From contig CM033738.1 in the NCBI GenBank assembly GCA_019671005.1, forward strand, positions 17,448,202 to 17,512,201: a DNA stretch of 64,000 nucleotides. The letters are read 5' to 3'. Shown here in pieces: positions 34,850 through 45,866 of this stretch. The DNA is from Hibiscus mutabilis. Taxonomy: Eukaryota > Streptophyta > Magnoliopsida > Malvales > Malvaceae. Under the pieces are notes generated by a model that saw nothing but the letters and a program-made list of their open reading frames with translations, searched no databases and was not told the DNA's origin. A program made the position numbers and the translations under genes. How positions within the stretch are numbered: position 1 is the first letter of the stretch; each line of letters opens with the position of its first letter.

Positions 34850-36022
34850 TAATAAGAGGCTGCCTTGGCACGTGGGAATCTTCCATTTGGTTACTTAGAA
34901 GTAAACCTAGGGCTTTAGACTCGAACAAAGAAGTTAGGCGCAAATCTGAAAATTCAAGAGAAACTAGTTGGGGATTTCTTGAAAATTTTAGAATTAAAGC
35001 TGGAAAATTAAAGAAACAATGTGAAGATGATAGATTAGATGATGAATAATAAGAATGAAAATAAAAAGATTGAAAAAGGTAGAAATAAAGATAGATAAAA
35101 CAAATCTGAAAACTTTCAGCTTTGTTTATGGAGATGGCGACAATGGAGTTGAAGAAGAAGATAGCTATGGCGTGATGGTTTGATAGATGTCCCGCGGAAC
35201 CCTCTTACTCGCAATTGAGTAGGTAACCTCCGTGATATGGCTCTAACTGAACCTCCTAATCGCAATTGACTAGGCAACCTGGAGTGTGAAGATCAACAAC
35301 AATCAACCCGGTTGAAACGTTGAAGATGGCTTCTAGACAAGTTTACCGAACACTTGCAAACATGTATTCAAAGAATACTAAAATCTCAAAAGAGAACTTT
35401 TTATTAATCAATGAAATCTGAAAAAACAAAGAAGAAAGCATCGTCCTTTTATAGATGAAGGATGGCTTTAACCTAAAGATAAGAATGAATAAAATAAACA
35501 AAGAAATTTGGTCCATTAAATTGGACTTGATCTAACGGCTTAAGAGAAGGGTGGTTGGTTCCTAAAGTATATAAAACCCTAAAAACATAATTTAAATGTT
35601 AATAATTAGGTTGGGCTAAGTCTAATTCGTCCAAAAGCTTTATAAATTAGCTTTTGGGATGAATTTACAAAATCTCGTAGTTAAAACCGTATCCAATTTT
35701 CCGCGTGCATAGTCTTCAGTAAAATGAACGTATCTTGAGCTTCCAATGTCTGATTGAAGAGTTTCAAGATTTGTTGGAAAGGTAACTGAATGACGGTCAA
35801 ATTGTTAGAAGAAAACTCGACCCAAAAATGCATGGATCCCATCTGAAAATTCGTTTCAAGTCGGCTGATGCTCCAGCTTTGCAAAACAGTTTCACTTTCT
35901 TATCTAAAATGCATCTCTTCACACCTCCTATGCATAGATCATTTTGGACCTTGTTGTTTGCATCGAACAACTTCAACTTCTTGTCAAATATAAGTAATTT
36001 GACTGTGCTCATTCATGTATCA
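34850..36022 (-). repeat. N3 5' LTR
   Basis: It is colinear with 32311-33309 and begins TGATACATGA in sense. Its U3 has a 71-codon frame (36012-35797) with two DKK(L/V)KLF repeats, related to that in N1 and N2. Confidence 0.82.
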
Positions 36023-36792
36023 CGTCATTAGGGTGATTCAGAGAATTGTGACTAATTGGAGAGGTGCTTGCTTGAGATGCTTGCTTAGCTTTGGAGGTGC
36101 TTGCTTACGTTCACATGGAAATTGACATGCTTGCTTACATTCACAATGGACGAAAATTCTAGAGAGGTGCTTGCATGTGACCTGTTTGCTTACATTCACA
36201 TGAAAATTGACATGTTTGTTTATAATTACATTGGGCGGCAAAGGCACACATTTCAAAGTTTCTTTTTTAATTCATTATCCCTTTGCACCACCCTAGAAAT
36301 GTTGGCTGATCACTTCATTTCGTAAAGCCTATATAAATAGAGGATGATATTTCAATTGTAAGACACACTTTGATTTCAGAAAAATTGATAGTTTTATCTT
36401 TTTCGTTCTTTTGAGAACTTTATCGATCCTTCAAGTTCTGCTTGTTGAGTCAAAACCTTTGATATCTTTGGTTCCTAGCTCTAATTAACTAGTGGGTCAA
36501 GATCCTTATTTCGTTTAGAGACTGTTATAGGTTTCGGGTCACACTTTTTTTAGTGGTTCAATTCTCAAGTCCTAAACTACCTCCCATCTTCCATCATCCA
36601 ATTCTACCACCACCATCGATCACATTAACCATCTAAAATTCCATAATCTTTGTTCTCATCACCTTTAAATCATTACACAACATCATCTTTTAAACCATTC
36701 GAAAACTGTTGCAAGTCTTACAACACAAAGTTACTTCATTTTCGATTGGGCAAATCAAGCATCTCAGTAAATTCCAAGACGAGATCACATCA
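36023..36792 (+). repeat. Element II 3' LTR, second part
   Basis: It resumes after the CGTCA duplication. A TATA box (tatataaata) lies at about 36331 and the LTR ends GATCACATCA at 36792, like GATCATATCA in C1. The text aattgtaagacacactttgat matches C1. Confidence 0.75.
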
Positions 36793-37446
36793 GCGTCCTT
36801 TTGACTACAAGGTCCATGTTGGAAGTAGATGGGCAAGAATCTTGCGACATTGTTAGTGAAAATAAAGGAAACAAAATGAAAAGACCTTACCAATTTGCAC
36901 TCAACAAAAACCTCACAAATTCACTCCAAGGAAATTTCACTCCACTCAACGTTCGTGTTTGCACTCTGGATGTTATTTTGCTTTTATTATCCCCTTCTGA
37001 TCTCACACTCTCAATTTGCCCTTTTCCACTCCTTTCTCTCTTGTGAAGTTCTTTGTGGAACTTACTCAAAACATAGGCAAGTTTTGTATCTTGTGCGTCG
37101 CTAAAATGTTAGTTTAAAAAGGAAAATGAAGAAAATATGGTGTAAAGTTAAGTTTAGAATAGAAAAGGAAAAGAAGAAAGGGTTACTTACTTGGCAAGAA
37201 ACTCACAACCTTTCTTGACCAACAATCAAAGTCTTGAAGAAAATCGCTTCAGGCTTGATGTTGAAAATAGATGTTGTTGTGCTTTTCACCCTTGAACTTG
37301 TGCTATCCAAACTTTCTTTTTTTGTACTTTTCAAATCTGTTTTCTTTTTTAGAACAAATTGAAATAACAACGATAGTCACTTACAAATTCTTTTTGCTTT
37401 TCTTGAATCGGGCTTCACTTAATGCACTTGCTTCTTCCACAAATAA
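36793..37446 (-). other. M leader, no intact gene
   Basis: The segment aligns with 57870-58250. Frames in it are short, and no gag domain is recognisable on the minus strand. Confidence 0.55.
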
Positions 37447-37457
37447 CTCTGATACCA
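37447..37457 (-). other. M primer binding site
   Basis: TGGTATCAGAG on the minus strand matches initiator tRNA-Met and lies two bases from the LTR. Confidence 0.78.
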
Positions 37458-37459
37458 AA

Positions 37460-38935
37460 TGATGTAAAGTCATTCTTGATGTTGTTGGTGACAGCTTCTT
37501 TGATTGTTGGATCTAGGAATGAAGCAAGAAACCTGCAAGCAAGATAGGCTTAAATGGAAGATGAAGTAAGGTGATATGGATGTGTGGAAAAATGATGAGT
37601 TTTGGGCATATTTGGTGAAGGGTAGTGGGTGGTGTATGTAGGGTAATTTGGGCGAGAAGATGGATGAAGGATAGTGATAATGGTAGGGTGAAATATGGGG
37701 TGATAGTATGTTAAAGAATCAAGGAAGGACCTAGGCTATAGAGAGCCTAAAGCATAACCTTATATGATATCTTTAAGGGGTGGTAAAAGGGACTTTGACC
37801 CACTTTCTATAAAGAGATAGGAACCAAAAGTTTTAATTGAATAGAACGGTTGACGCCACAAGCACAAATACTTGATAAGTCGATAAAGTTCTAAAAAGAA
37901 CAAAAATAGAGAAAAAATTCTCACAAGTAATTTGATTGATAGAATTTGAGGTGTGTTTATAAATGAAATGAAATGCCCTATTTATAGTTTTCTAAGGGTG
38001 TGGCCGAAAAGGCACTGCATGGATGAAGGGGTGGGGTGGTCAAATAGGTAGGTGTCTCCCTCCAAAAGCTGGTCGTGACTCCCCCAAAGGGTTGGTGATG
38101 ATTCGGCCATGTTGGTGTCTCCCTCCACTTGGTTTTGGCGCAAAAGGCTTTGTTTGCCGCACATTGTGTTTTCCCTCCAATTAGCTAGGGACATGTCCCG
38201 TAGGAGGGGACATGACCCTTGGGGTAGTGAGCTGGCATGTGTAGTTGGAGCTGAAGTGAGCTGGATTGAGCTGAGCTAGCTAGCTCAATCTTCAAGCTGA
38301 TTTGAGCTATTTCGAGCTGACTTTAGCTAGGTGAGCTAGTCCTTCAAGCTTGTGAGCTCTTTTAGAATGTCTTCCTTAGGTTTTGAGCTGATCCGAGCAC
38401 TCCCTTTAGTTGTGAGCTAATTCGAGCTCCTATTGATGCCTTTGAGCTGAATTAAGTATCCTTGAGCTAACTTGATCCATGTGAGCTATCCTTTGAGTTG
38501 TTTGATCTATCCTTGAGCTAGCTTGAGTGTTGTGATTATCCCTTAAACTTGTACAAGCTATCCGAGCTGCCTCTTTCAAACCTTACACCTATGACTTGAT
38601 GAGAAAAACCAGCTATCAAGAAGCTAGAAATAATAAGTATATAAAAATGAAATTGTAAACTTAAGTAAATGAATGTGAAACATGATTAACTAAGGTATAA
38701 GCATAATGTAAAGATGTGGATCATAGACTATGTATGAATATCATATATTATGCAAATGAATGATAGCATATGATAATCCTAATATGCAAAATCATGCTTA
38801 TAACAATATATAATGCATAAAGAAGGTAATAAAAGATAAAGTAAGGTAGAACTCCCTTAGAATCAGCCTTGATGATCTTCAATGGTGTGATCAAGTCATG
38901 AAGAAAGATGGTGCTAATTAGGATTTTATCACTAA
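37460..38935 (-). repeat. M 5' LTR with AGCT-rich array
   Basis: It begins tgatgtaaag in plus orientation and matches 25936-27000 and 58264-59466. The array of gagctga-type words lies at 38225-38575. The right end is cut near 38935 by an N-type LTR fragment, so its sense-strand start is not seen. Confidence 0.75.
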
Positions 38936-39735
38936 CATATAAGGCTTTGGACGATTTAAACTTAGCTCAATGTATTTATTATCATTTAAATTGATTTTTT
39001 AGGGTTTTATATACTTTAGGAACCAGCCACCCTTCTCTTAAGCCGTTAGATTAAATACAATTTAGTATACCATATTTCTTTATTGTTTTAAATAAATTAG
39101 GTTTTCCTTGTTTTAGTAGAAGTTAAATTACTTTGGCTATCCTTCACCTATAAAAGGATAAAACCTTCACCCTTGTAAAATGGATTTTATTTGATATATG
39201 AAATATTTAGTTAGTTCATTTTTGCAAGTGTTGATAACTTGTTCCTTAGAAGTCTTCTTCAATATAAGATCGTCAAGTTCTTGTAGGGGGATCATCTTCA
39301 CACTCCTACTTGCCTAGGTAATTATGTCTAGGAGGGTGGGTTAGAGCTGCTTGAGGTTGCTTGCTTGGTTAATTGCGATTAAGAGGGTGCCGAGGACATC
39401 AACTTCTATTTTGCCAAGCCATCTTCATCTACTACCTCCACGCCACAATCCATAATCCATAAACAAAGCTGGAAATTTCATATTTGTTTTACCTATCATT
39501 CTCTTTGTCTTTTTCAATCTTTTAATTATAATCTTATTATTCATCTTCTAATCTTTCACCTTACCTTCATTTCTTTAAATTTCCAGCCTTCAATCTAAAA
39601 ATTTCTAGAAAATCCCTTCTCAATTCTCTTGAACTTTTAGATCTGCGCATAACTTTCTTGATTGAGTCTAGAGCTTCTAGTTTTTGCAACAGCTTTATTG
39701 AAGGCTTCCAAATCCACGATTGTGCTACTCTATCA
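38936..39735 (+). repeat. N-type LTR fragment (3' two thirds)
   Basis: From taacatataaggctttgg to ctctatca it matches the N1 LTR from about 10744 to its end. The U3 start is missing. It ends against an integrase fragment with no primer site, so it is the outer end of a plus-oriented 3' LTR. Hairpins at 39313-39332 and 39364-39383 keep pairing with changed bases. Confidence 0.82.
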
Positions 39736-40012
39736 TTTCTTCACAAACTCTGCCTTAGCTTTACGATCTTTGTTCATAACCTGTTCATGAGGCAAAGGTA
39801 AGTGATCCAAAGGAGTTAGAGGATTAAAACCATATACCACTTCAAATGGCGAGCATTTTGTTACTGATTGAACTGATCTATTGTAGGTAAAGTCCACATG
39901 TGGTAAGTATTCCTCCCATGTTTTGATGTTCTTCTAGACAATGGATCTCATAGGGTTGATCGCACTCGGTTCACCACTTCAGTTTGGCCGTCTGTTTGAG
40001 GATGACATGTGG
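39736..40012 (-). pseudogene. M-like integrase fragment between two LTR ends
   Basis: The plus-strand text matches 21230-21530 (cacttc-aatgg-gaacattttgtt, tttggccgtc), the minus-strand integrase core end. It contains the region around [15 protein letters not shown] and the later NPL segment. It is probably target DNA of both neighbouring insertions. Confidence 0.75.
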
Positions 40013-41329
40013 TGATAGAGTAGCGCAATCTTGGATTTGGAAGCCTTCAATCAATTTGTTTTAAGAACTAGGAGCTCTAGACTCAATCAAGGAAGTTTGG
40101 GCAGATCTGAAAATTCAAGAGAAAAGAGAAGGGATTTTCTTGAATTTTTCAGATTCAAGGCTGGAAATTTAAAGAAAGAAAGACGAGATGAAGGATTAGA
40201 TGATAAGAAATAAGAATATAAATAAAAAGATGAGAAAAGATTAAGAAGAAGATAGGTAAAACAAATCTGAAAATTCCAGTTTTGTTTATGGAATTATGGA
40301 AGATGGTGTGAAGGTTGAAGATGGCTTGCGAATTGTTGATGTTGTTTTATCCTCGGCACCCTCTTAGACTCAATTATCTAAGCAAGCAACCTCAAGCGAC
40401 TCTAACCCACCCTCCTAGACGCGATTATCTAGGCAAACAAGAGTGTGAAGATGATCTCCCTCACAAGAACACGTCGAACTTATGTTGAAGAAGACTTCGA
40501 AGGCACAAGTAATCAGCACTTGCAAAAACAAACTCACTAAATATTTCATAAATCAAAGAAAATCTGTCTTACAATGATGGAGGCTTCATCCTTTTATAGG
40601 TGAAGGATAGACAAAGTAATTTAACTTCTACTAAAACAAGGAAAACCTAATCTAATTAAAAATAATAATAAAATAACAACCTTTAAACTCCTTGTGCTTG
40701 TGTGGCAAGGGATAGGGTGATAAGGCAAGTTATAAGCTAATAAGGGCTGGTTGCTTGGGTAGCAAGTAAACTTGATGAAGGCTGGTTTGCTTGGGTATCA
40801 AGTAATGGGCTGATGAGAGTTGTTTTGATTGGGCAGCAAGTAAAAGTTGATAGGGCCTTTATTTGGACGAATTTAAGGGTATTTGGGCTGGTTTAGATGA
40901 TAAGAAATTGGTTCTTGGGCAAGGAGGCATGTGTGGGCTGTTTAAAAAGCTAACTAGGCCTAAAAACACTTGTAAATCCTAATTTGGGCTAAAAATAAAA
41001 ATCTGACCCAATCTTTTATAGTAACAAGTATTGGGTCTAATTACAATAAAAGGGCTAATTAATGGACATCTAAAGGCTCATGGATATCCATCTCCAAAGG
41101 TGCAGCAAGTTGAGTTTTTGTGACCCAATTATTCTTGAAGGATGTTAAGTGTGGACTTCCTTCAAGAAATTCTTCTTTCTTCATGGCAGCTTGTAATCCT
41201 TGGCTCACGAATACTTGGACGGTCAAATTCAGCTTTTCCTTGATTAGCTTAGACTTGGCTCGGGTTATTGGGCCAAGTGGAAAAGTAAGTCCATCTTGTC
41301 CTTGGAATTGCCTTGTGGTACATGTATCA
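40013..41329 (-). repeat. P 3' LTR with coding U3
   Basis: In sense it starts TGATACATGT at 41329 and ends CTCTATCA at 40013. The R and U5 part matches the N LTRs; the U3 part does not and encodes the end of pol. Twin hairpins are at 40363-40433 and a TATA box (reverse of cttttata) at 40591. Confidence 0.85.
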
Positions 41330-42192
41330 TCCCCTCCCTCCTCAAAAGGATTCGTCCACGAATCTGAAACATCAAAGGGAGAAAGATCAGAAACATTAAA
41401 AGTTGTACTCACATTATACTCACCTGGTAGATCAATTCGGTATGCATTGTTGTTGATCCTTTCAAGGACTTGGAATGGTCCATCTCCTCGTGGATCCAAT
41501 TTGGATTTCCTATGGTCCGGAAATCTTTCTTTACGCATGTGCAACCAAACCCAATCTTCTGGTTCAAAGACAACTTGGCGTCGGCCTTTGTTGACTTTGG
41601 CAGCAACGTTTTCATATGTTTTTTCCATTCTTTGCTTTGCCTTAGTGTGAATGGATTTAACTAACTCCGCTTTCTTTTTGCCATCTAAGTTGCTAATATT
41701 ATTAATAGGTAAAGGAACAAGGTCTAATGTAGTTAAAGGGTTAAAACCATAAACTACTTCAAATGGAGAATAACTGCTGGATGAATGAATAGAACGGTTG
41801 TAGGCAAACTCTACAAAAGGTAGATATTCTTCCCAAGTTTTTGTGTTCTTACCGACAACAGTTCTGAGTAATGCACCTAAGATCCGATTTGTTACCTCGG
41901 TTTGTCCATCCGCCTGTGGGTGACAAGTAGTAGAATAAAGAAGTTTGGTACCTATCTTTCCCCACAAAACCTTCCAAAAATGGCTTATGAACTTTACATC
42001 TCTATCGGAAACGATGGTGCATGGAATTCCATGAAGTCGTACTACTTCTCTAAAGAAGAGATCGGCTACATGTGTTGCATCATCCGTTTTATGGCATGGT
42101 ATGAAGTGAGCCATCTTTGAAAACCTGTCGACCACAACAAAAATACTATCTCGACCCTTTTTGGTACGAGGTAATCCAAGAATAAAGTCCAT
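41059..42192 (-). CDS. P integrase core and C-terminus with CRM-type motif
   Basis: This 377-codon frame is the longest intact one in the window. It starts inside integrase at MDFILGLPRT (first catalytic Asp), with [13 protein letters not shown] and DGQTEVTNRI supplying the second Asp and the Glu. Then come the [12 protein letters not shown] and RGDGPFQVLERI C-terminal segments and FNVSDLSPFD. The frame passes the purine tract (TNPFEEGGDD) and enters the 3' LTR, where LGPITRAKSKLI is the CRM-type motif, and ends 270 bases inside the LTR. The N-terminal zinc part lies upstream beyond a frameshift near 42190-42320. Integration is its role in active relatives; CRM C-termini are thought to direct insertion to centromeres. 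Confidence 0.9.
   Translation of the reverse strand: MDFILGLPRTKKGRDSIFVVVDRFSKMAHFIPCHKTDDATHVADLFFREVVRLHGIPCTIVSDRDVKFISHFWKVLWGKIGTKLLYSTTCHPQADGQTEVTNRILGALLRTVVGKNTKTWEEYLPFVEFAYNRSIHSSSSYSPFEVVYGFNPLTTLDLVPLPINNISNLDGKKKAELVKSIHTKAKQRMEKTYENVAAKVNKGRRQVVFEPEDWVWLHMRKERFPDHRKSKLDPRGDGPFQVLERINNNAYRIDLPGEYNVSTTFNVSDLSPFDVSDSWTNPFEEGGDDTCTTRQFQGQDGLTFPLGPITRAKSKLIKEKLNLTVQVFVSQGLQAAMKKEEFLEGSPHLTSFKNNWVTKTQLAAPLEMDIHEPLDVH
41330..41345 (-). other. P polypurine tract
   Basis: The minus strand reads TGAGGAGGGAGGGGA before the LTR start. It lies inside the pol reading frame. Confidence 0.8.
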
Positions 42193-42600
42193 AGATAAAT
42201 CGACCCAAGGGAAAGAAGGGATAGGAAGGGGGTATATAAACCGTTAGGACTTACCTTGGATTTTACTTGTTTACATACGATGCAAGATGCGCATACCTTT
42301 CCACGGTTTTCCTCATATGTGGCCAAAAAAATGCTCCATTACCATTTCTAACTTTTTGGAGATGCCAAAGTGCCTCATTAAGCCTCCAGAGTGTGATTCA
42401 TGGACTAGCAATTCTCTAATGGAGCCTTCTGGTATACACAACCTGTTTATTCGGAAAAGAAACCCATCTACAAGATAAAACTTGTTAAAAGCACCTTTTA
42501 AACAATGAGTATAAATTTCCTTGAAATCTGGATCATTAGGATACAATTGCTTTATATGTTCGAATCCCAATATAGTAGCATGCATTTGAGTAATTAGGGT
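42193..42600 (-). pseudogene. P integrase zinc domain
   Basis: The frame 42585-42313 gives YLVDGFLFRINRLCIPEGS and HESHSGGLMRHFGISK with the two histidines. The frame 42326-42066 has CASCIVCKQVKSK with the cysteine pair. One frameshift separates them, and another separates this from the intact frame ending at 41059. Confidence 0.82.
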
Positions 42601-43291
42601 ATACCTTCTAGATAGTGCATATGCTACTACATTATCCTTACTTTTTTGTACTTGATCACATAAGGGAATGTTTCAATAAGCTCCACCCACCGAGCATGTC
42701 TCTTGCTCAAATTACATTGGCCGTTTAGCCACTTCAATGATTAGTGGTCGGTGTGTATGATGAACTCCTTTGGAAGAAGGTAGTGTTGCCAAACTTCAAG
42801 TGCACGAACTAATGCAAGGAGCTCTTTATCATAAGTTGAGTAGTTCAAATGTGCTCCTTTTAACTTCTCGCTAAAGTAAGCGATTGGTTGTTTTTCTTGT
42901 AAAAGAAATGTGCCTATGCCTTTTAGTGTTTCACATTCTTGTTCTTGTGTTTTAGAAAAATGAAAACCTACGTTTTTTTTTTGATGATTTACTGTTTTGG
43001 TGTTTGGCAATGGTTGTTCTTTGACAAACCCCAATGAAAACCTTGCTAGGCCATGGAAGGATCTCACCTCGGTTATGGATGATGGCGTGGGCCAACAAAG
43101 GGACGGTAGAAGCTTGCTAGGCCATGGAAGGATCTCACCTCGGTTATGGATGATGGCGTGGGCCATTCTTGAATTGCTTTGACTTTTTCATTGTCAACAT
43201 GGATACCTTTTGCACTTACTATAAAGCCTAGAAAACTAAGACTTTCACTACAAAACACGCACTTTTCCATGTTAGCATATAATTGTTCTCT
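42601..43291 (-). pseudogene. P RNase H with an internal duplication
   Basis: The frame 43270-43073 starts KCVFCSESLSFLGFIVSAKG and [15 protein letters not shown], then a 53-bp direct repeat restarts [10 protein letters not shown]. The frame 43166-42741 continues with [20 protein letters not shown] and HTDH, the RNase H domain. The first RNase H Asp segment (ECDASG in relatives) is not seen, so part of the domain is deleted. Confidence 0.8.
43042..43165 (-). repeat. 53-bp direct repeat inside P pol
   Basis: Bases 43042-43094 and 43113-43165 are the same, from cttgctagg to gtgggcca, with an 18-bp spacer. This is a local duplication in the RT-RNase H connection. Confidence 0.85.
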
Positions 43292-44092
43292 TCAGAGAAC
43301 TTCGAAGACCGATCTCACATGAAAGATATGTAAATCAAAAGAAGAAGAGTATATAAGAATATCATCGAAATAAACAACAACAAACTTACCTCTAAACTCC
43401 CGAAGGACATGGTTCATCAATCTCATGAATGTGCTAGGGGCATTGATCAAACCAAATGGCATAACTGTCCATTCATATAAACCGAACTTTATCTTGAAAG
43501 CGGTTTTCCATTCATCTCCTTCTTTCATTCGAATTTGATGATAACCACTCTTCAAATCAATCTTGGTGAAGATGCATGCATCGTAGAGTTCATCAAGCAT
43601 GTCATCTAATCGTGGAATAGGATGCCTATACTTGATTGTTATTCGGTTGATCGGCCGAGAATCGACACACATTCTATATGAACCATCTTTCTTTGGCACC
43701 AAAAGTACTGGAACGACACAAGGGCTTAAACTCTCACGAATGTAGCCTTTGTTGAGTAGTTCTTCCACTTGCTTTTCTATCTCCTTGGTTTCGTCGGGAT
43801 TACATCTATATGCTGGTCTATTTGGAATAGAAGAACCCGTAATTAGGTCAATTTGATGTTCAATTCCTCTTAAGGGTGGCAAACCGTCAGGTGGATCACC
43901 TAAAACATCATTGAAATCCTGCAAAAGAGAAACAAACACACTAGGCAAACTTTTGTTATTGTTAGTGATAGAAAAAAATTGTTCCCTAAAGCGGATGAGG
44001 ATGCAAGGCTGTTTAAGGAAGGGGGCTTGCCTCATTTCTTTTTCTCTCGCATAAATATTTTGAGACTCTTTTTTTCTCACATTTAGGATCAC
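43292..44092 (-). CDS. P reverse transcriptase
   Basis: The 266-codon frame covers the linker and most of RT without a stop. Visible are [88 protein letters not shown] and [10 protein letters not shown] with the catalytic Asp pair. It is part of the polyprotein; the ATG at its start is not the real initiation site. Usual domain length is kept. Confidence 0.9.
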   Translation of the reverse strand: MILNVRKKESQNIYAREKEMRQAPFLKQPCILIRFREQFFSITNNNKSLPSVFVSLLQDFNDVLGDPPDGLPPLRGIEHQIDLITGSSIPNRPAYRCNPDETKEIEKQVEELLNKGYIRESLSPCVVPVLLVPKKDGSYRMCVDSRPINRITIKYRHPIPRLDDMLDELYDACIFTKIDLKSGYHQIRMKEGDEWKTAFKIKFGLYEWTVMPFGLINAPSTFMRLMNHVLREFRGKFVVVYFDDILIYSSSFDLHIFHVRSVFEVL

Positions 44093-44323
44093 TCACCACC
44101 CATGGGCCTATACTTATTTGGCTTTTATCACTACTGGCCTCTTTTGTATTTGCCTTTTGTTTTTCATTCTTTTTTTCTTTTTCATCTTTTTTTATTCCCA
44201 CCTCCTAACAAAACTTCTTCATTCACATCTGATCTTTGTACACCTCTTTTGGATCGAGTGCAGCCAAGGTATACTTTTTGCCATGGTATACAAAGGAATA
44301 CTTATTTAACTTACCATGGTGAG
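44093..44323 (-). other. P linker between protease and RT
   Basis: The region is rich in Lys and Glu codons on the minus strand (for example KDEKEKKNEKQ), like the linkers of C1 and II. It has no conserved domain. Confidence 0.6.
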
Positions 44324-44523
44324 TCACACACGGTCATACTGCCACAGTCGTCCTAAAAGTAAGTGAGATGCTTGCATAGGGATAACATCACACCAAACGT
44401 CATCACAATATTTACCCATAGTAAAAGTGATTAAGGCACGTTTGTTTACCTTTAATTCTGACCCTTCATGAAGCCATTGGAGATAATATGGCTTTGGATG
44501 GCGTTGACAAGGTAGGTCAAGTG
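44324..44523 (-). pseudogene. P protease, second part
   Basis: After the C1 insertion the frame continues with LDLPCQRHPKPYYLQWLHEG, then CDDVWCDVIPMQASHLLLG. It joins in frame, once the 5-bp duplication is discounted, to the first part at 52838. Confidence 0.85.
44519..44523 (+). repeat. C1 target site duplication, left
   Basis: AAGTG directly precedes the C1 5' LTR and equals 52833-52837. Confidence 0.95.
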
Positions 44524-44744
44524 TGATATGAACGTCAATGGCAAAGACCCAGAGAAGTACCCAGGTGGCCCCATTACTCGAGCAAGGGCCAAGGAGTTCC
44601 AAGCAGCCATGGAAAATATGTTTACATCAAGCTTGGGACGTGAGAAAGAAGAAATAATAAGGGAGGAACACTTTACTTTGCTTATGCATGAATTTGCATG
44701 AGTATTTAAAGTTTGCATAACATTCATTGCATTCAATAAACATG

Positions 44745-44922
44745 TTGTTCATTAAAGCATGCGTTGCATTTAAACATGTAGTTCATTTAGTTATACACTT
44801 CATTTAACTAAGTAGTTCATTGATTAAACTAGTTCATTCAAGATTATTAGTTCATTGAATAAAGTTAGTTCATTAATTAAACTAGTTCATTCATCAAACT
44901 AGCTCATTTATTAAACTAACTC
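44745..44922 (+). repeat. TAGTTCATT minisatellite in C1 U3
   Basis: About nine copies of tagttcatt or close variants are spaced roughly 17-18 bases apart. The same array is in the 3' LTR at 51329-51506. Confidence 0.75.
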
Positions 44923-45709
44923 TTAATTGTTTACATGCATGTTTTCAATTAAAGATTGAATAAAGTTTACCTTTGTGTCTAGGTGCATGAGGGAAGATGA
45001 ACGGTTTTACCAGATGCAAGAATATCAGCAGAATGTCTTCCAATTCTGGATGCGATACAGACGTGTTTGGATCCAGAAATCAATTGGACGTTATTCCTCC
45101 ATCTCTTAGCTTTCCAATGCCTTTTGAATCACCTCAATCCGATATCGGGAGCTTGAGATTAGAATGATTTATGAAGACAGTGCAGGCTGAAATTTTTATT
45201 ACGGGAATTTTATGCATGGATGATTTGAATGAATTTGAGCCAAGGAAGAGTTCTTTCATCTTCTACCAAGAGACAAGCAATTGATGGCCATCTTAATTTA
45301 GCAAATTCAAGGCATTCAAGGTTGATGTTATCACCATTCAAGTGGGGTTTCAAAATTCATTGAGGAGACATGAAATGAAGGCTGGATGAAACTCACCTTT
45401 TTATGACATTCAAGTCATATTAATCAGCTTGGAAGATGAAGAGTTGCACTTAAGCTGGACAGCAAGGATGTCTACATTCATCCTTGTCCACATTCATCCC
45501 CTTTCTCTTCATATGATAGCAAAACAAGGCAGCCCAAGAGTCCTTCTTAATTTGGACGAAAATATGACTAAATTCAACCTCAATTTGTCTAAACTAATCA
45601 GCTTTGAAGATGAGAAGAAAGGACAAAGCATTCATGTGTATTCAAGTGCATTAAGATGAGCATTCATCCTTCTTGTAACACATGTTTTTCATATTCTGCC
45701 TACTTCTAC

Positions 45710-45717
45710 TATAAATA
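45710..45717 (+). promoter_or_regulatory. C1 5' LTR TATA box
   Basis: TATAAATA in acttctactataaataggc is the only good TATA box of the LTR and recurs at 52293 in the 3' LTR. Element II has its TATA box in the same context. Confidence 0.7.
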
Positions 45718-45866
45718 GGCATCTTTAGGATCATTTAAGACACACTTTTGAATATATAAAACATCTTTGAAAGATTGCTTTCATTCTTGTTCTCTTGTGG
45801 AACTTTATCGGCTTCAAGTTAGTCTTGTAGTCTTCATCCATTTCCCTTTTGTTATAGCGTTGGTTC

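Larger units (their letters stand above)
32311..36022 (-). mobile_element. N3: non-autonomous N-family element inside the element II 3' LTR
   Basis: LTRs of 999 and 1173 bp flank a 1541-bp internal region read on the minus strand. It has a primer site, gag scraps and a polypurine tract, but no RT or integrase. Its LTR shares the twin hairpins and the DKKLKLFDANNK frame with N1 and N2, but is more diverged, and its internal tail differs. Confidence 0.85.
27001..36792 (+). mobile_element. Element II: old CRM-like gypsy element, 5' LTR lost, N3 inside its 3' LTR
   Basis: Gag, protease, RT, RNase H and integrase follow in CRM order on the plus strand. The pol end carries GPITRARAR and runs into the 3' LTR. 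The 3' LTR (31882-32310 and 36023-36792) is split by N3. On the left the leader is joined to an M LTR fragment, so the 5' LTR and primer site are deleted. On the right it interrupts the protease start of an M element at 36793. Confidence 0.85.
36793..38935 (-). mobile_element. M element, 5' part (first copy)
   Basis: Read on the minus strand it has an LTR (38935-37460), primer site, leader and the very start of a protease segment, where element II inserted (gtccttttgactac, coding VVKR). The same join of leader to protease without gag is at 57254-58263, so gag may have been lost in a common ancestor. Confidence 0.72.

Noticed and set aside
44452..44736. 94-codon minus frame at the left edge of C1
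   Set aside because: It is antisense to the CRM motif coding part, duplicated at 51057, and crosses the insertion junction.
45429..45659. 76-codon frame in both C1 LTRs
   Set aside because: It is repeated only because the LTRs are near identical; no homology or signal supports a gene.
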